Below, one piece after another: positions 32,697 through 40,424 of a stretch of 64,000 nt of DNA. Position 1 is the first letter of the stretch; each line of letters opens with the position of its first letter. This DNA comes from JAZDCJ01 sp036311985. GTDB lineage: Bacteria > Actinomycetota > Actinomycetes > Actinomycetales > Micrococcaceae. The translations under genes and the position numbers were made by a program. The stretch lies in the NCBI RefSeq assembly GCF_036311985.1, contig NZ_JAZDCJ010000036.1, one strand, 5' to 3'. Under the pieces are notes generated by a model. That model did not search any database, had not been told where the DNA came from, and saw only the letters and a program-made list of their open reading frames with translations.

Positions 32697-33553
32697 GCGG
32701 CCGACGGCCGGACGCGGCGCGAGTTGACCCCGGCGGCGGTGCGGCGGCCCCGGGCCCGCCGGGGATCAGGCACGTCGCCGTCGTCGTACCCGTCAAGGAC
32801 GAGGCGGAGCTGCTCCCCGCCTGCCTACGCCGGCTGGCCGCCGCGATGGACCGCTTCGACGCGACCGGCGACGGCCGCGGATCGACTCTGGTGCTGGCGC
32901 TCGACAGCTGCACCGACGCGTCCCGGGCCATCGCCGCGCAGGCATCCCGCCGCGACCGGCGGATCGGTTTCCTGGCCGGCGCGTTCGGCGGAGTCGGTCC
33001 GGCGCGCGCCGCCGGAGTCGAACGCGCCCTGGGGAGGATCGGCGCCGTCGTCCCGGAACGGATCTGGATCGCCTGCACGGACGCCGACACCTTGGTTCCG
33101 GTGGACTGGGTCCTCCGGCAGGCGGCGCTGGCGGACGCCGGGGCGGACGCGGTGCTCGGCACCGTGGAACCGGATCCTGCCGACACGGAGCAACGCCTGC
33201 TGGCCGCGTGGCACGCGCAGCACGATCTGGCGGACGGACACCCCCATGTCCATGGCGCCAACCTCGGGATCCGCGCGTCCGCCTACCGCCTGGTCGGCGG
33301 ATTCGCACCGGTGGAGTACAACGAGGACGTCCTTCTGGTCGCGGCCCTCCGGGCAGCGGGACGCCAGGTCCTCTCCAGCGGAGACCTTCGCGCGCTGACC
33401 TCCGGTCGGCTCGTTGGACGGGCCGCGCAGGGATTCGCCGCCTACTTGAGGGAGCTCGGCGGGACCTTGTCCCCGGGCACCGCCTCGGTCGCCGCCCAGC
33501 TGGCCAACAACCCCAGGGCGTCGGCGCTCGGCGAGCCCGACTCCGCCGTGTAG
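32693..33553 (+). CDS. Family 2-type glycosyltransferase with an unusual C-terminal extension
   Basis: 286 aa, ATG overlapping the previous stop (ATGA). GT-A features: HVAVVVPVKDEAELLPACLRRL, LVLALDSCTDAS, DxD in IWIACTDADTLVPVDW, and GANLGIRASAYRLVGGF with YNEDVLLV. The last 35-40 residues, after GRAAQGFAAYLRELG, are antisense to the 3' end of the convergent XRE regulator gene, giving a 112-bp overlap. Glycosyltransferases of this type normally end about there, so the extension looks acquired by loss of the original stop. The catalytic part is intact. Confidence 0.85.
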   Translation: MSGRRPDAARVDPGGGAAAPGPPGIRHVAVVVPVKDEAELLPACLRRLAAAMDRFDATGDGRGSTLVLALDSCTDASRAIAAQASRRDRRIGFLAGAFGGVGPARAAGVERALGRIGAVVPERIWIACTDADTLVPVDWVLRQAALADAGADAVLGTVEPDPADTEQRLLAAWHAQHDLADGHPHVHGANLGIRASAYRLVGGFAPVEYNEDVLLVAALRAAGRQVLSSGDLRALTSGRLVGRAAQGFAAYLRELGGTLSPGTASVAAQLANNPRASALGEPDSAV

Positions 33554-34320
33554 ACGTTCAGCCGCAGCCCCTCGTCGCCGGGCAGGTCCATGCCCTCGTA
33601 CTCCAGGTCCAGGTCCCCGACGACCGGGTGGTGGAAGCGCTTCGTGCCGCTGCGGTGCAGGCGCACGTCGTGGGCGGCCCACAGCCGGCCGAACACCTCG
33701 CTGCGCGTGGACAGCTCGCCGATGAGGTTGCTCAGCGCCTTGTCCCCCGGACGCCGGCCGGCCTCGGCGCGGAGGATGCCGACGGCGTCCCCGGCGACCC
33801 GCTCCCAGTCGCGGAAGAAGCGCTGCCCGCGGGGATCCAGGAAGAGGAACCGGGCGGTGTTCGAGGGCTGGACCGGCGAGTCGAGGATCTCGGCGTAGAG
33901 GGCCCGGCCGGCGGCGTTCGTGGCCAGGACGTCGAGCCGGCCGTTGCGGACGTAGGCGGGGGTCGTGAGCGCATCGAGGACGCGCTGGATCCCGGGCCGC
34001 ACCTTGGCCTGCACGGGCCGGCGCGGCCTGGTGGACGGAGCCGCGGCGCGCGCCAGGTCGAACAGGTGCAGCCGCTCGGCCTCGTCGAGCCGCAGCGCGG
34101 CGGCGAGCGCGTCGAGCACCCCCTCCGACACGCCGCCGAGGTTCCCCCGCTCGAGCCGCACGTAGTAGTCGATGCTCACCCCCGCCAGCATCGCGACCTC
34201 CTCGCGGCGGAGGCCCGGAACGCGCCGGTTGCCGCCGTAGGCGGGGAGGCCGGCGTCCTGCGGGGTGATCCTGGCCCGGCGGCTGATGAGGAAGTCGCGG
34301 ATCTCGGTGCGGTGGTCCAT
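33442..34320 (-). CDS. XRE-family regulator with MmyB-like ligand domain
   Basis: 292 aa. The N-terminal HTH (FLISRRARITPQDAGLP, RRVPGLRREEVAMLAGVSIDYYVRLERG) is followed by the MmyB-like PAS-type domain (VRPGIQRVLDALTTPAYVRNGRLDVLATNAAGRALYAEIL, FLFLDPRGQRFFRDWERVA, ending LRLNVYTAESGSPSADALGLLASWA). The arrangement is the common actinobacterial MmyB/XRE class that binds fatty acid-like ligands and often represses a neighbouring SDR gene. Here the divergent SDR gene exists but lacks its 5' end. Its own 3' end overlaps the glycosyltransferase gene by 112 bp. Confidence 0.9.
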   Translation of the reverse strand: MDHRTEIRDFLISRRARITPQDAGLPAYGGNRRVPGLRREEVAMLAGVSIDYYVRLERGNLGGVSEGVLDALAAALRLDEAERLHLFDLARAAAPSTRPRRPVQAKVRPGIQRVLDALTTPAYVRNGRLDVLATNAAGRALYAEILDSPVQPSNTARFLFLDPRGQRFFRDWERVAGDAVGILRAEAGRRPGDKALSNLIGELSTRSEVFGRLWAAHDVRLHRSGTKRFHHPVVGDLDLEYEGMDLPGDEGLRLNVYTAESGSPSADALGLLASWAATEAVPGDKVPPSSLK

Positions 34321-34374
34321 GCCGTCAACGGTAGGCCCTGGGCGGGACCCGTGACAGGCCCTGCCGGTACCCGG

Positions 34375-35022
34375 ATGGGCGGGGACTCCCGCGCGCGGCT
34401 CCTGCCGGCGGGCGCCGAGGTCGTCCCGGGCGACGTGACCGTCCCGGAATCGCTCGCCTCCGCCGTCGAGGGGGTCGACGCCGTCGTACTGGTCCTCGGC
34501 TCCGACGGGACCGGGCGGGCCGGGGCCGAGGCAGTGGACTACGGGGGCGTGCGCAACGTCCTCGCGGCGCTCGGCGGGCGTCCGGTCCGGATCGTGCTCA
34601 TGACGGCCATCGGCTTCACCCACCGCGACACGGCCTACAACCGGGTCTCCCACGCGCACGATTGGAAGCGGCGTGCCGAGCGGCTCGTGCGGGCCAGCGG
34701 GCAGCCGTACACGATCGTCCGGCCGGGATGGTTCGACTACCACACGCCCGCCGAGCAGCTGCCCGTGATGCTCCAGGGCGACACCCGGGGCAGCGGGACG
34801 CCGGCCGACGGCGTGGCCTCCCGTACGCTGATCGCCCGCGTGCTCGTCGACGCCCTCGGCTCCGAGGCGGCGCTCGACCCCGACCCGGAGGGTTCCGTCG
34901 ACGCCGTCCGCGACGCCCCGACCCAACCGCTCGCGGAAGAACCGGCACGCGTCCTCGCCGAGCTCGAGGCCGCCGCTTCCCACGCCCCCGTCACGCAACA
35001 CGATCCACTCATGCGTCGTTGA
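34375..35022 (+). pseudogene. NAD(P)-binding SDR/NmrA-like gene, 5' truncated
   Basis: The readable protein begins near SRARLLPAGAEVVPGDVTVPESLASAVEGVDAVVLVLG and continues through YTIVRPGWFDYHTPAEQLPVMLQG to LEAAASHAP. The family's N-terminal Rossmann strand with the GxxGxxG nucleotide motif and about 45 residues are absent. Only 54 bp separate the first ATG from the regulator start, so there is no room for them. The last residues run into the nested palindrome. It is probably non-functional. Confidence 0.75.
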
Positions 35023-35058
35023 CAGCGCTGAGAACGGCGCGGGAGTGGATCGTGATGC
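34995..35058. repeat. 64-bp nested palindrome, family copy 3
   Basis: Outer arms 34995-35010 (GCAACACGATCCACTC) and 35043-35058 pair at 15 of 16. The inner core 35014-35039 is CGTCGTTGACA-GCGC-TGAGAACGGCG. It spans the end of the SDR pseudogene and abuts a truncated FecCD gene, inside the degraded patch. Confidence 0.8.
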
Positions 35059-35084
35059 AGAGCAAGGGGCGGAGGAGGGGCGGG

Positions 35085-35246
35085 TCAGCTCTTCTTCGCC
35101 TCGCGGAACAGCAGCCACATCAGGTAGCCGCCGCCGATCGTCACCGTGACGATCCCGACCGGGAGCTGGATCTCCGGGTGGGCGTGCTGGGCCAGGAGGT
35201 CGCACAGGAGCAGCAGCATGGCGCCCACGAGCGCGGAGGAGAACCT
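35085..35246 (-). pseudogene. FecCD-type siderophore ABC permease, C-terminal fragment
   Basis: On the minus strand the readable stretch is SALVGAMLLLLCDLLAQHAHPEIQLPVGIVTVTIGGGYLMWLLFREAKKS, which is the last ~50 residues of a FecCD permease (final membrane segments and the PVGIVT motif). Everything upstream is missing. The break is at about 35246, where the sequence changes to a different gene on the opposite strand. Confidence 0.75.
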
Positions 35247-35817
35247 CATCACGGGCGCCGACGAGCACGAGCACCTCGCCGCGGGCTTCCCCGTGGGCGA
35301 GCGCTTCCACTCCGCCCCCGTGGTGCGCCTCGCGGACGCCAAGCCGGTGGAGCTGGGGCACCAGGCGCTCGCGGACGGCCGCTGGAGGATCTACGCGTTC
35401 GCGGACGCCGCCCATCCCACCGCATCCGGTTCACGGCTCGCGGCGTTCTGCCGCTTCCTCGCCGAGGACCAGGCCTCCCCCGTGCTCGCGCACACGCCGG
35501 CGGGCGCGGACCTGGACGCGGTGTTCGACGTCCGCGCCGTGTTCCAGCAGGGGCGCCGGGAGCTCGAGACCGGGGAACTGCCCGGGCTGCTGCTGCCGCG
35601 GAAGGCGCCGTTCGGGCTCGTCGACTACGAGAAGGCGTTCACCGCCGGCCGCGTGGACGGCCCGGACGTCTTCGAGGCGCGGGGGATCGACCGGGAGCGC
35701 GGCGCCGTCGTCGTCGTCCGGCCGGACCAGTACGTCGCGCACGTGCTGCCCTTGGACGCGCACGCCGAGCTGTCGGCGTTCTTCGCCCGCTTCCTGCGCG
35801 CCGCCGTCACCGCGTAG
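35247..35817 (+). pseudogene. FAD aromatic monooxygenase, C-terminal (Phe_hydrox_dim) fragment
   Basis: From about LITGADEHEHLAAGFPVGERFHSAPVVRLADAKPVELGHQALADGRWRIYAFAD to DRERGAVVVVRPDQYVAHVLPLDAHAELSAFF this matches the thioredoxin-like C-domain of phenol hydroxylase/3-hydroxybenzoate monooxygenases. The intact gene at 47818 has the same blocks (LAAGFPVGKRF, LGHQAKADGRWRIYVFAD, VVVVRPDQYVATVLPL). The FAD domain, about 400 residues, is absent. The fragment abuts the FecCD fragment head to head, without a spacer. Confidence 0.8.
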
Positions 35818-35890
35818 GAGCCGGCGCGGCCGCCGCGCGGAGGGGCCGGAGACTGGCTCCTCCGCTCGCCGGGCGCGTAGCGTGGTGGGC

Positions 35891-36697
35891 GTGAAGGAGA
35901 CCGGACGCCGCGCGCTGCGGATCGCGTTGGGACAGCTGGCCTCGACGGACGACGTCGAGGCCAACCTGCGCGCCATCGACGACGCGGCCGGCTCGGCCGC
36001 GGCCGACGGCGCGGAGCTGCTCCTGCTGCCGGAGTACGCGACGTTCGAGAAGGCCGAGCTCGACGCGGACTGCGCGCGCGTCGCGGAGCCCCTCGACGGG
36101 CCGGTGGCCACGCGCCTGGCCGCGACGGCCCGGCGCCACGGCTTGTTCCTCGTCGCGGGCGTCCTCGAGGCCGGTGACGGACCCGCCGGCGCCTACAACA
36201 CGCTCGTGGCGTTCGGCCCCGACGGCGGGCTGCTCGCCTCGTACCGCAAGGCCCACCTCTTCGACGCGCAGGGCTATGCCGAGTCCGACTTCATCGACGC
36301 CGCGCCGGAGCCCGAGGCCGTCGTCGTCGAGCTCGCCGGGGTCCGCTGCGGGCTCATGATCTGCTACGACCTGCGCTTCCCGGAACACGCCCGGGCACTG
36401 TCCGACGCCGGTGCCCAGGTCCTGCTCGTGGCCGCGTCGTGGGTGCCGGGCCGGGGCAAGCTGGCCCAGTGGCAGGCGCTCCTCGCGGCCCGCGCGATCG
36501 AGAACGGGATGTTCGTGGCCGGCGCCTGCCAGGCCGTCCCGCACTCGGTCGGCCACAGCGCCCTCGTGGATCCGATGGGCACCGGTCTCGCGGGCCTCGG
36601 GCCGGCGGCGGGACTGGCCCTCGCCGACGCGGACCTCCGCCGCATCGCGAGCACCCGCCGGCTCTTCCCGATGCACCGCCAGCGCCGCTTCTCCTGA
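35891..36697 (+). CDS. Carbon-nitrogen hydrolase (nitrilase superfamily)
   Basis: 268 aa from GTG 35891; GTG 35882 is an alternative. The catalytic triad is complete: Glu48 (LLLPEYATF), Lys120 (SYRKAHLFD) and Cys158 (MICYDLRFPEHA). The family includes deaminated-glutathione amidase (Nit1) and omega-amidase, which this resembles in the FDAQGYAESDFIDAAPE region. TAGCGT at 35878-35883 lies 7 bp before the chosen GTG, the arrangement of a leaderless transcript, and no ribosome site is visible. This suggests a -10 box and leaderless translation. Confidence 0.9.
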   Translation: MKETGRRALRIALGQLASTDDVEANLRAIDDAAGSAAADGAELLLLPEYATFEKAELDADCARVAEPLDGPVATRLAATARRHGLFLVAGVLEAGDGPAGAYNTLVAFGPDGGLLASYRKAHLFDAQGYAESDFIDAAPEPEAVVVELAGVRCGLMICYDLRFPEHARALSDAGAQVLLVAASWVPGRGKLAQWQALLAARAIENGMFVAGACQAVPHSVGHSALVDPMGTGLAGLGPAAGLALADADLRRIASTRRLFPMHRQRRFS

Positions 36698-36795
36698 CCG
36701 GCTCCCCCGGGCGGCCGAGATCCGGCCGCCCGCCCGGTGCCGGATCCCGCCGCCGCCCGAGCCGCCCCGCACTCCGGCGCCGGCCGCCCGCGGGT

Positions 36796-36818
36796 GCGGC
36801 CCCGGCGTCGTACCCCTA
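36796..36818 (+). repeat. GC-rich dispersed repeat, copy 6 (at the GntR stop codon)
   Basis: GCGGCCCCGGCGTCGTACCC, followed by CTA, the complement of the GntR gene's stop. The junction to the stop codon is nearly the same as at the LLM gene. Confidence 0.65.
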
Positions 36819-37556
36819 CTCCGCCCCGGAAGCGCTCGTCTCGGCGTAGAACCACTCGATGTGCTCGCCCAGCAACCGCGAGGCCCTGGCGCCCTCGCCG
36901 GCCGCGACCGCGTCCAGGATCGCGTGGTGGTGCCCGCGCAGGACCCTCGCGAGCGGCTCCCACGCCTCGTCGCTGCGGACCGAGCCCGCCACGTAGTCGC
37001 TGATCGCCAGGCGGAGGGACTCCATCATCGCCTCGACGACCGCGTTGCCGGCGAGCGAGGACAGCAGGACGTGGAAGCGGGCGTCGAGGGCGTGGAACTC
37101 GAGCCGGTTCAGCGCCGGATCGTCCATCCGCGCCAGCAGCTCCGCCGCCTCGCCGAGGACCTCCCGGGCCGCGTCGTCGTCCGGATCGATCACCGCGGCC
37201 TCGGCCGCGCCCGTCTCGAGCATGATGCGCGTCTGCACGATCTCGGCGACGGACAGCTGCCGCGTGGCCACGTGCAGGCGCAGCGCCGCGGCGATCCCGG
37301 CGGCCGGCCGGGAGATCACGACGGCGCCCGCGTTGGGGCCGGAGCCGGTCGAGGTCCGGACGACGCCGAGGACGTCCAGGATCCGGATCGCGTCCCGGAC
37401 CGAGGCCCGCGAGAGACCGTGCCGCTCCGCGAGCGCCCGCTCCCCCGGCAACTGGTCGCCGAGCTTGATCTCCCCCGAACGCAGCTCCTCCTCGATGCTG
37501 TTCAGGACGGCCTCGTAGGCGCGGGGGGCGGGGGCTTTCGGGGAGTCGGTGGCCAT
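36816..37556 (-). CDS. FadR-subfamily GntR regulator, probable lactate regulator (LldR-like)
   Basis: 246 aa from MATDSPKAPAPRAYEAVLNSI. Winged HTH about 20-85 (LGDQLPGERALAERHGLSRASVRDAIRILDVLGVVRTSTGSG). FCD domain follows with metal-binding-type residues (Asp in FHALDARFHVLLSSLAGN and His in RGHHHAILDAV). It lies 62 bp downstream of the L-lactate permease gene on the same strand. Two TGGTCnGACCA palindromes upstream of that permease are a good match for the operator type of FadR-like proteins. Autoregulation as part of the lctP operon is likely. Confidence 0.9.
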   Translation of the reverse strand: MATDSPKAPAPRAYEAVLNSIEEELRSGEIKLGDQLPGERALAERHGLSRASVRDAIRILDVLGVVRTSTGSGPNAGAVVISRPAAGIAAALRLHVATRQLSVAEIVQTRIMLETGAAEAAVIDPDDDAAREVLGEAAELLARMDDPALNRLEFHALDARFHVLLSSLAGNAVVEAMMESLRLAISDYVAGSVRSDEAWEPLARVLRGHHHAILDAVAAGEGARASRLLGEHIEWFYAETSASGAE

Positions 37557-37618
37557 GGGGCCATTTTCCCATGCGGCGGCGGGGCGCCGTCCCCGACGCC
37601 CCGCCGCCCGTCGCCGCG

Positions 37619-39388
37619 CTAGGGGAGCATCCACCCGAGCACCGGCGTGGACTGCAGGTACACGACGACGCAGAGGAAGAGCAGCATGCCCACGCTCCAG
37701 CCGACGACCTTGCGCAGGATGAGCGACTCCTGCCCGTCCATCCGCACGGCCGTGGCCGCGATCGCCAGGTTCTGCGGGCTGATGAGTTTGCCGACGACGC
37801 CGCCGGAGGTGTTTGCCGCGACCAGCAGGTTCGGGTCGATCCCGGCGTTGAGGCCGGCCGTCTGCTGCAGCTTGGCGAAGAGGGCGTTGGAGGAGGTGTC
37901 CGATCCCGTGACGGCCGTGCCGATCCAGCCGAGGATCGGGGACAGGAAGGCGAAGAACGCGCCCGTGCCGGCGAGCCACGTGCCGATGCTGACGGTCTGC
38001 CCGGAGAGGTTCATGACGTAGGCCAGGGCGAGCACGGTCAGGATGGTCACGCCCGCCCAGCGCATCCGGTACACGGTCCGGCCGATCTCGGCCACCGCGT
38101 CGGGGACCTTGAGCGCGTAGCGGCCGTCGGCGTCGAAGCGGGAGTAGACGAACGCGACGATCAGGCCGGCGATGAGCAGCAGCGTGCCCGGATTGGAGAG
38201 CCAGGTGAACTTGTAGACCGTGGAGGAGACGGGATGGCCCTCGACGTCGAGGACCCCGCCGTAGAGCAGCGGCCACTGGACGGCGATGTCCGTGGAGGCG
38301 AGCCAGCGCGGCACGTCGAAGCCGATCGTCCACAGCTTCGCGACGCCGAAGACGGCGATGACCAGGAAGTACGGGAAGAGCGCGAGCCAGGTCCGGACCG
38401 GGGTCAGCCCCTCGGCGTGGGCGCCCGCGGCCCCGGGACCGGAGCCGTCGCCGGCGGCGGGGCGGGCGGCCGAGCGCTTGCCGGTGCCCGAGGCGGCGGC
38501 TTCCTTCGCGGCGGGGGCGCCGACGGGGACGTCGAGGCAGATCCGCTCTCGGGCCGCCTCGCGGCCGCGCGGCTCCCAGAACTTGAGGAAGGCGACGGCC
38601 GCGCCCATGCCGGCGAGCGCCGCGACGACGTCGGTGAGCTCGTAGGAGAAGTAGTTGGAGCAGAGGAACTGGGCGATGCCGAACGCGAGGCCGATGACGA
38701 GGGCGGCCGGCCAGCAGTCCTTGAGCCCCCGGCGGCCGTCGAGGATCAGGAGCAGGACGAGCGGGACGAAGATGGCCAGTAGCGGGGCCTGCCGCCCGAC
38801 GAGCGCCCCGATGTGGTCGGCGTCGAGCCCGGTGAGGCCCGCCGCCGTCGTGATCGGGATGGCGACGGCACCGAAGGCGACCGGGGCCGTGTTGGCGACG
38901 AGCACGGTGGCGGCGGCGCGCAGCGGCGGCATGCCGAGGGCCAGGAGCATCGTCGCGGTGATGGCCACCGGGGCGCCGAAGCCCGCGAGGGCCTCGAGGA
39001 GCCCGCCGAAGCAGAAGGCGATGAGGATCGACTGGATCCGCACGTCGCCGCGCCCGATGACGTCGAAGACGCGGCGCAGGTCCTCGAAGCGGCCGCTGAT
39101 GACCGTGACCTGGTAGAGCCAGACGGCCATGACCACGATCCACAGCACGGGGAACGCGCCGAACACGGCGCCGAGGCCTCCGGACATCAGCGCCATGCCC
39201 GCCGGCATGCGGAAGACGAACACGGCGATGACCAGTGCGACGACGAGCGACGCGAGCCCGGCGACGTGGGCCCTGGTCTTCACGACGGCGAGCAGGACGA
39301 AGAACGTCAGCAGCGGCACGAGCGAGACGATGGCCGAGAGCGCGACGCTTCCTGCCAAGGGGTCTGTGGCGGGAGTGAACGTCTCCAT
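37619..39388 (-). CDS. lldP: L-lactate permease (LctP/LldP family)
   Basis: 589 aa with about 13-14 membrane segments. Family motifs: the N-terminal SVALSAIVSLVPLLTFFVLLAVVKTRAHVAGLASL, GLLEALAGFGAPVAITATMLLALGMPPLRAA, AFGAVAIPITTAAGLTGLD, and the C-terminal GWIGTAVTGSDTSSNALFAKLQ followed by NTSGGVVGKLISPQNLAIA. It imports L-lactate (and probably glycolate) with protons. An Ala/Gly-rich cytoplasmic loop of about 40 residues lies in the middle. Confidence 0.95.
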   Translation of the reverse strand: METFTPATDPLAGSVALSAIVSLVPLLTFFVLLAVVKTRAHVAGLASLVVALVIAVFVFRMPAGMALMSGGLGAVFGAFPVLWIVVMAVWLYQVTVISGRFEDLRRVFDVIGRGDVRIQSILIAFCFGGLLEALAGFGAPVAITATMLLALGMPPLRAAATVLVANTAPVAFGAVAIPITTAAGLTGLDADHIGALVGRQAPLLAIFVPLVLLLILDGRRGLKDCWPAALVIGLAFGIAQFLCSNYFSYELTDVVAALAGMGAAVAFLKFWEPRGREAARERICLDVPVGAPAAKEAAASGTGKRSAARPAAGDGSGPGAAGAHAEGLTPVRTWLALFPYFLVIAVFGVAKLWTIGFDVPRWLASTDIAVQWPLLYGGVLDVEGHPVSSTVYKFTWLSNPGTLLLIAGLIVAFVYSRFDADGRYALKVPDAVAEIGRTVYRMRWAGVTILTVLALAYVMNLSGQTVSIGTWLAGTGAFFAFLSPILGWIGTAVTGSDTSSNALFAKLQQTAGLNAGIDPNLLVAANTSGGVVGKLISPQNLAIAATAVRMDGQESLILRKVVGWSVGMLLFLCVVVYLQSTPVLGWMLP

Positions 39389-39422
39389 GGTGGTTCCTTC
39401 GCAGGGGGTGCGGTGGGCTAAG

Positions 39423-39448
39423 TGGTCCGACCACTATGGTCTGACCAC
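39423..39448. promoter_or_regulatory. Tandem GntR/FadR-type operators of the lactate permease gene
   Basis: TGGTCCGACCA at 39423-39433 and TGGTCTGACCA at 39438-39448 are two near-identical palindromes, 15 bp centre to centre, about 35-60 bp upstream of the permease start. TGGTC-N-GACCA is a known form of FadR-subfamily sites. The obvious binder is the GntR regulator encoded after the permease. Confidence 0.8.
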
Positions 39449-39517
39449 GCAAGAGTAGCGCACTTCCGCCAAGAATGTGAGGCCCATCACCAAGAAAGTT
39501 CCCGGCCCGCGGGCCGA

Positions 39518-40096
39518 TCAGTCGGCGACGTTCACGAATCCGACGACGATCGCCGTCCACCACGCGGCCTGCGAGATCCCCGCGCACACCACCATGTGGA
39601 TGCGCTGGCCGATCGGCAGCGAGGAGAAGGAGGTGCGGGCCGGCATCTTGACGAGACGGCGCATGAGCGGGATGAGCATGATGCCGTTCACGGTCAGTAC
39701 GAGGACGGCCGCGAGCTTCGTCAGCGTCAGGGCGGAGGCGAGGTCGGGCTCGAGGAAGACGCCCGTGACCATCATGACCCCGACACCGCCCCAGATCAGC
39801 GGGCTCGCGGCGGAGTCCAGGCGGATCGTCTCGAACAGCTCCCGGCGGCCCAGGAGCCAGAGCATGCCGTGCCAGTCCACCATGAGGACGGAGCCGAAGG
39901 ACGCGACGAGCGCCAGGACGTGCAGTGCGAGCGCCACCGTGCGGGCGGCGGCGGAGACGTCGACGGCCGTGGACAGGTAGACCGTCACGGCCCACAGGGC
40001 CACGGCAGCCAGGACGAGGAGGGCGACGAGCTGGCGGGTGGCGCGCTCGCTGTGACGGGGAAGGGAGAACTCGCGTGCGGTGGAGGGGGAAGCCAC
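39518..40096 (-). CDS. Hypothetical membrane protein
   Basis: 192 aa from GTG 40096, preceded by GAGGTG; an in-frame GTG at 40123 is also open. It has five or so membrane segments (LVALLVLAAVALWAVTVYLST, ALHVLALVASFGSVLMVDWHGMLWLLG, LIWGGVGVMMVTGVFLE, LTKLAAVLVLTVNGIMLIPLM, ISQAAWWTAIVVGFVNV). The DWHGMLWLLGRR motif in the second segment includes His, seen in some heme- or quinone-linked membrane proteins, but I do not recognise a named family. It stands alone, divergent from the next gene. Confidence 0.75.
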   Translation of the reverse strand: MASPSTAREFSLPRHSERATRQLVALLVLAAVALWAVTVYLSTAVDVSAAARTVALALHVLALVASFGSVLMVDWHGMLWLLGRRELFETIRLDSAASPLIWGGVGVMMVTGVFLEPDLASALTLTKLAAVLVLTVNGIMLIPLMRRLVKMPARTSFSSLPIGQRIHMVVCAGISQAAWWTAIVVGFVNVAD

Positions 40097-40420
40097 GGGG
40101 CACCTCGGAAGCGGCCGGGCCACGACCCCCGCGGCATGGCGACTGGGTTGTCGATGTCGCGGGCGTCCGGGGACGCCCGCCGCGCGCCGGTGTCAGGGAG
40201 CCGGCACGCTCCCGCCCGTCGCGGAGCGGCGATGCCACGTGCCACGCGGTGGCTGCCGCCGCCTCGCCGTGGGCATCCCGCCGCGGGAACGGCGGCCACG
40301 GCACCCGGAGAACGGACCGGGTCCTGTCCGGATTGTAGCCCCGGCGCCGCGGCGGTGGACAGGCCTGCGCTCCTAGACTGGAGGCATGAGACCCGCCGGC
40401 GATCCCGCAGGATCCCTCCC
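40097..40420. other. Gene-free divergent spacer
   Basis: This 324-bp spacer contains a perfect 10-bp inverted repeat GCGGGCGTCC/GGACGCCCGC at 40159-40180 with a 2-nt loop. A leaderless-type -10 box TAGACT lies at 40373-40378, 7 bp before a 12-codon open frame. Nothing else is recognised. Confidence 0.4.
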
Positions 40421-40424
40421 ATGA
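40386..40424 (+). CDS. Candidate 12-aa leader ORF
   Basis: MRPAGDPAGSLP, beginning 7 bp behind TAGACT and ending in a TGA that overlaps the ATG of the next gene (ATGA). It may be a translated leader coupled to the membrane-protein gene. The only evidence is the spacing and the overlap. Confidence 0.3.
   Translation: MRPAGDPAGSLP

Noticed and set aside
34321..35022. SDR gene as a functional gene with an alternative start
   Set aside because: The nucleotide-binding GxxGxxG strand is absent, and there is no space for it between the divergent regulator start and the first readable family residues.
36816..40304. 1162-codon open frame on the minus strand
   Set aside because: It runs in another frame through the lactate permease gene with Arg/His/Pro-rich composition. 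Only its 3' part (36816-37556) is real, the GntR regulator.
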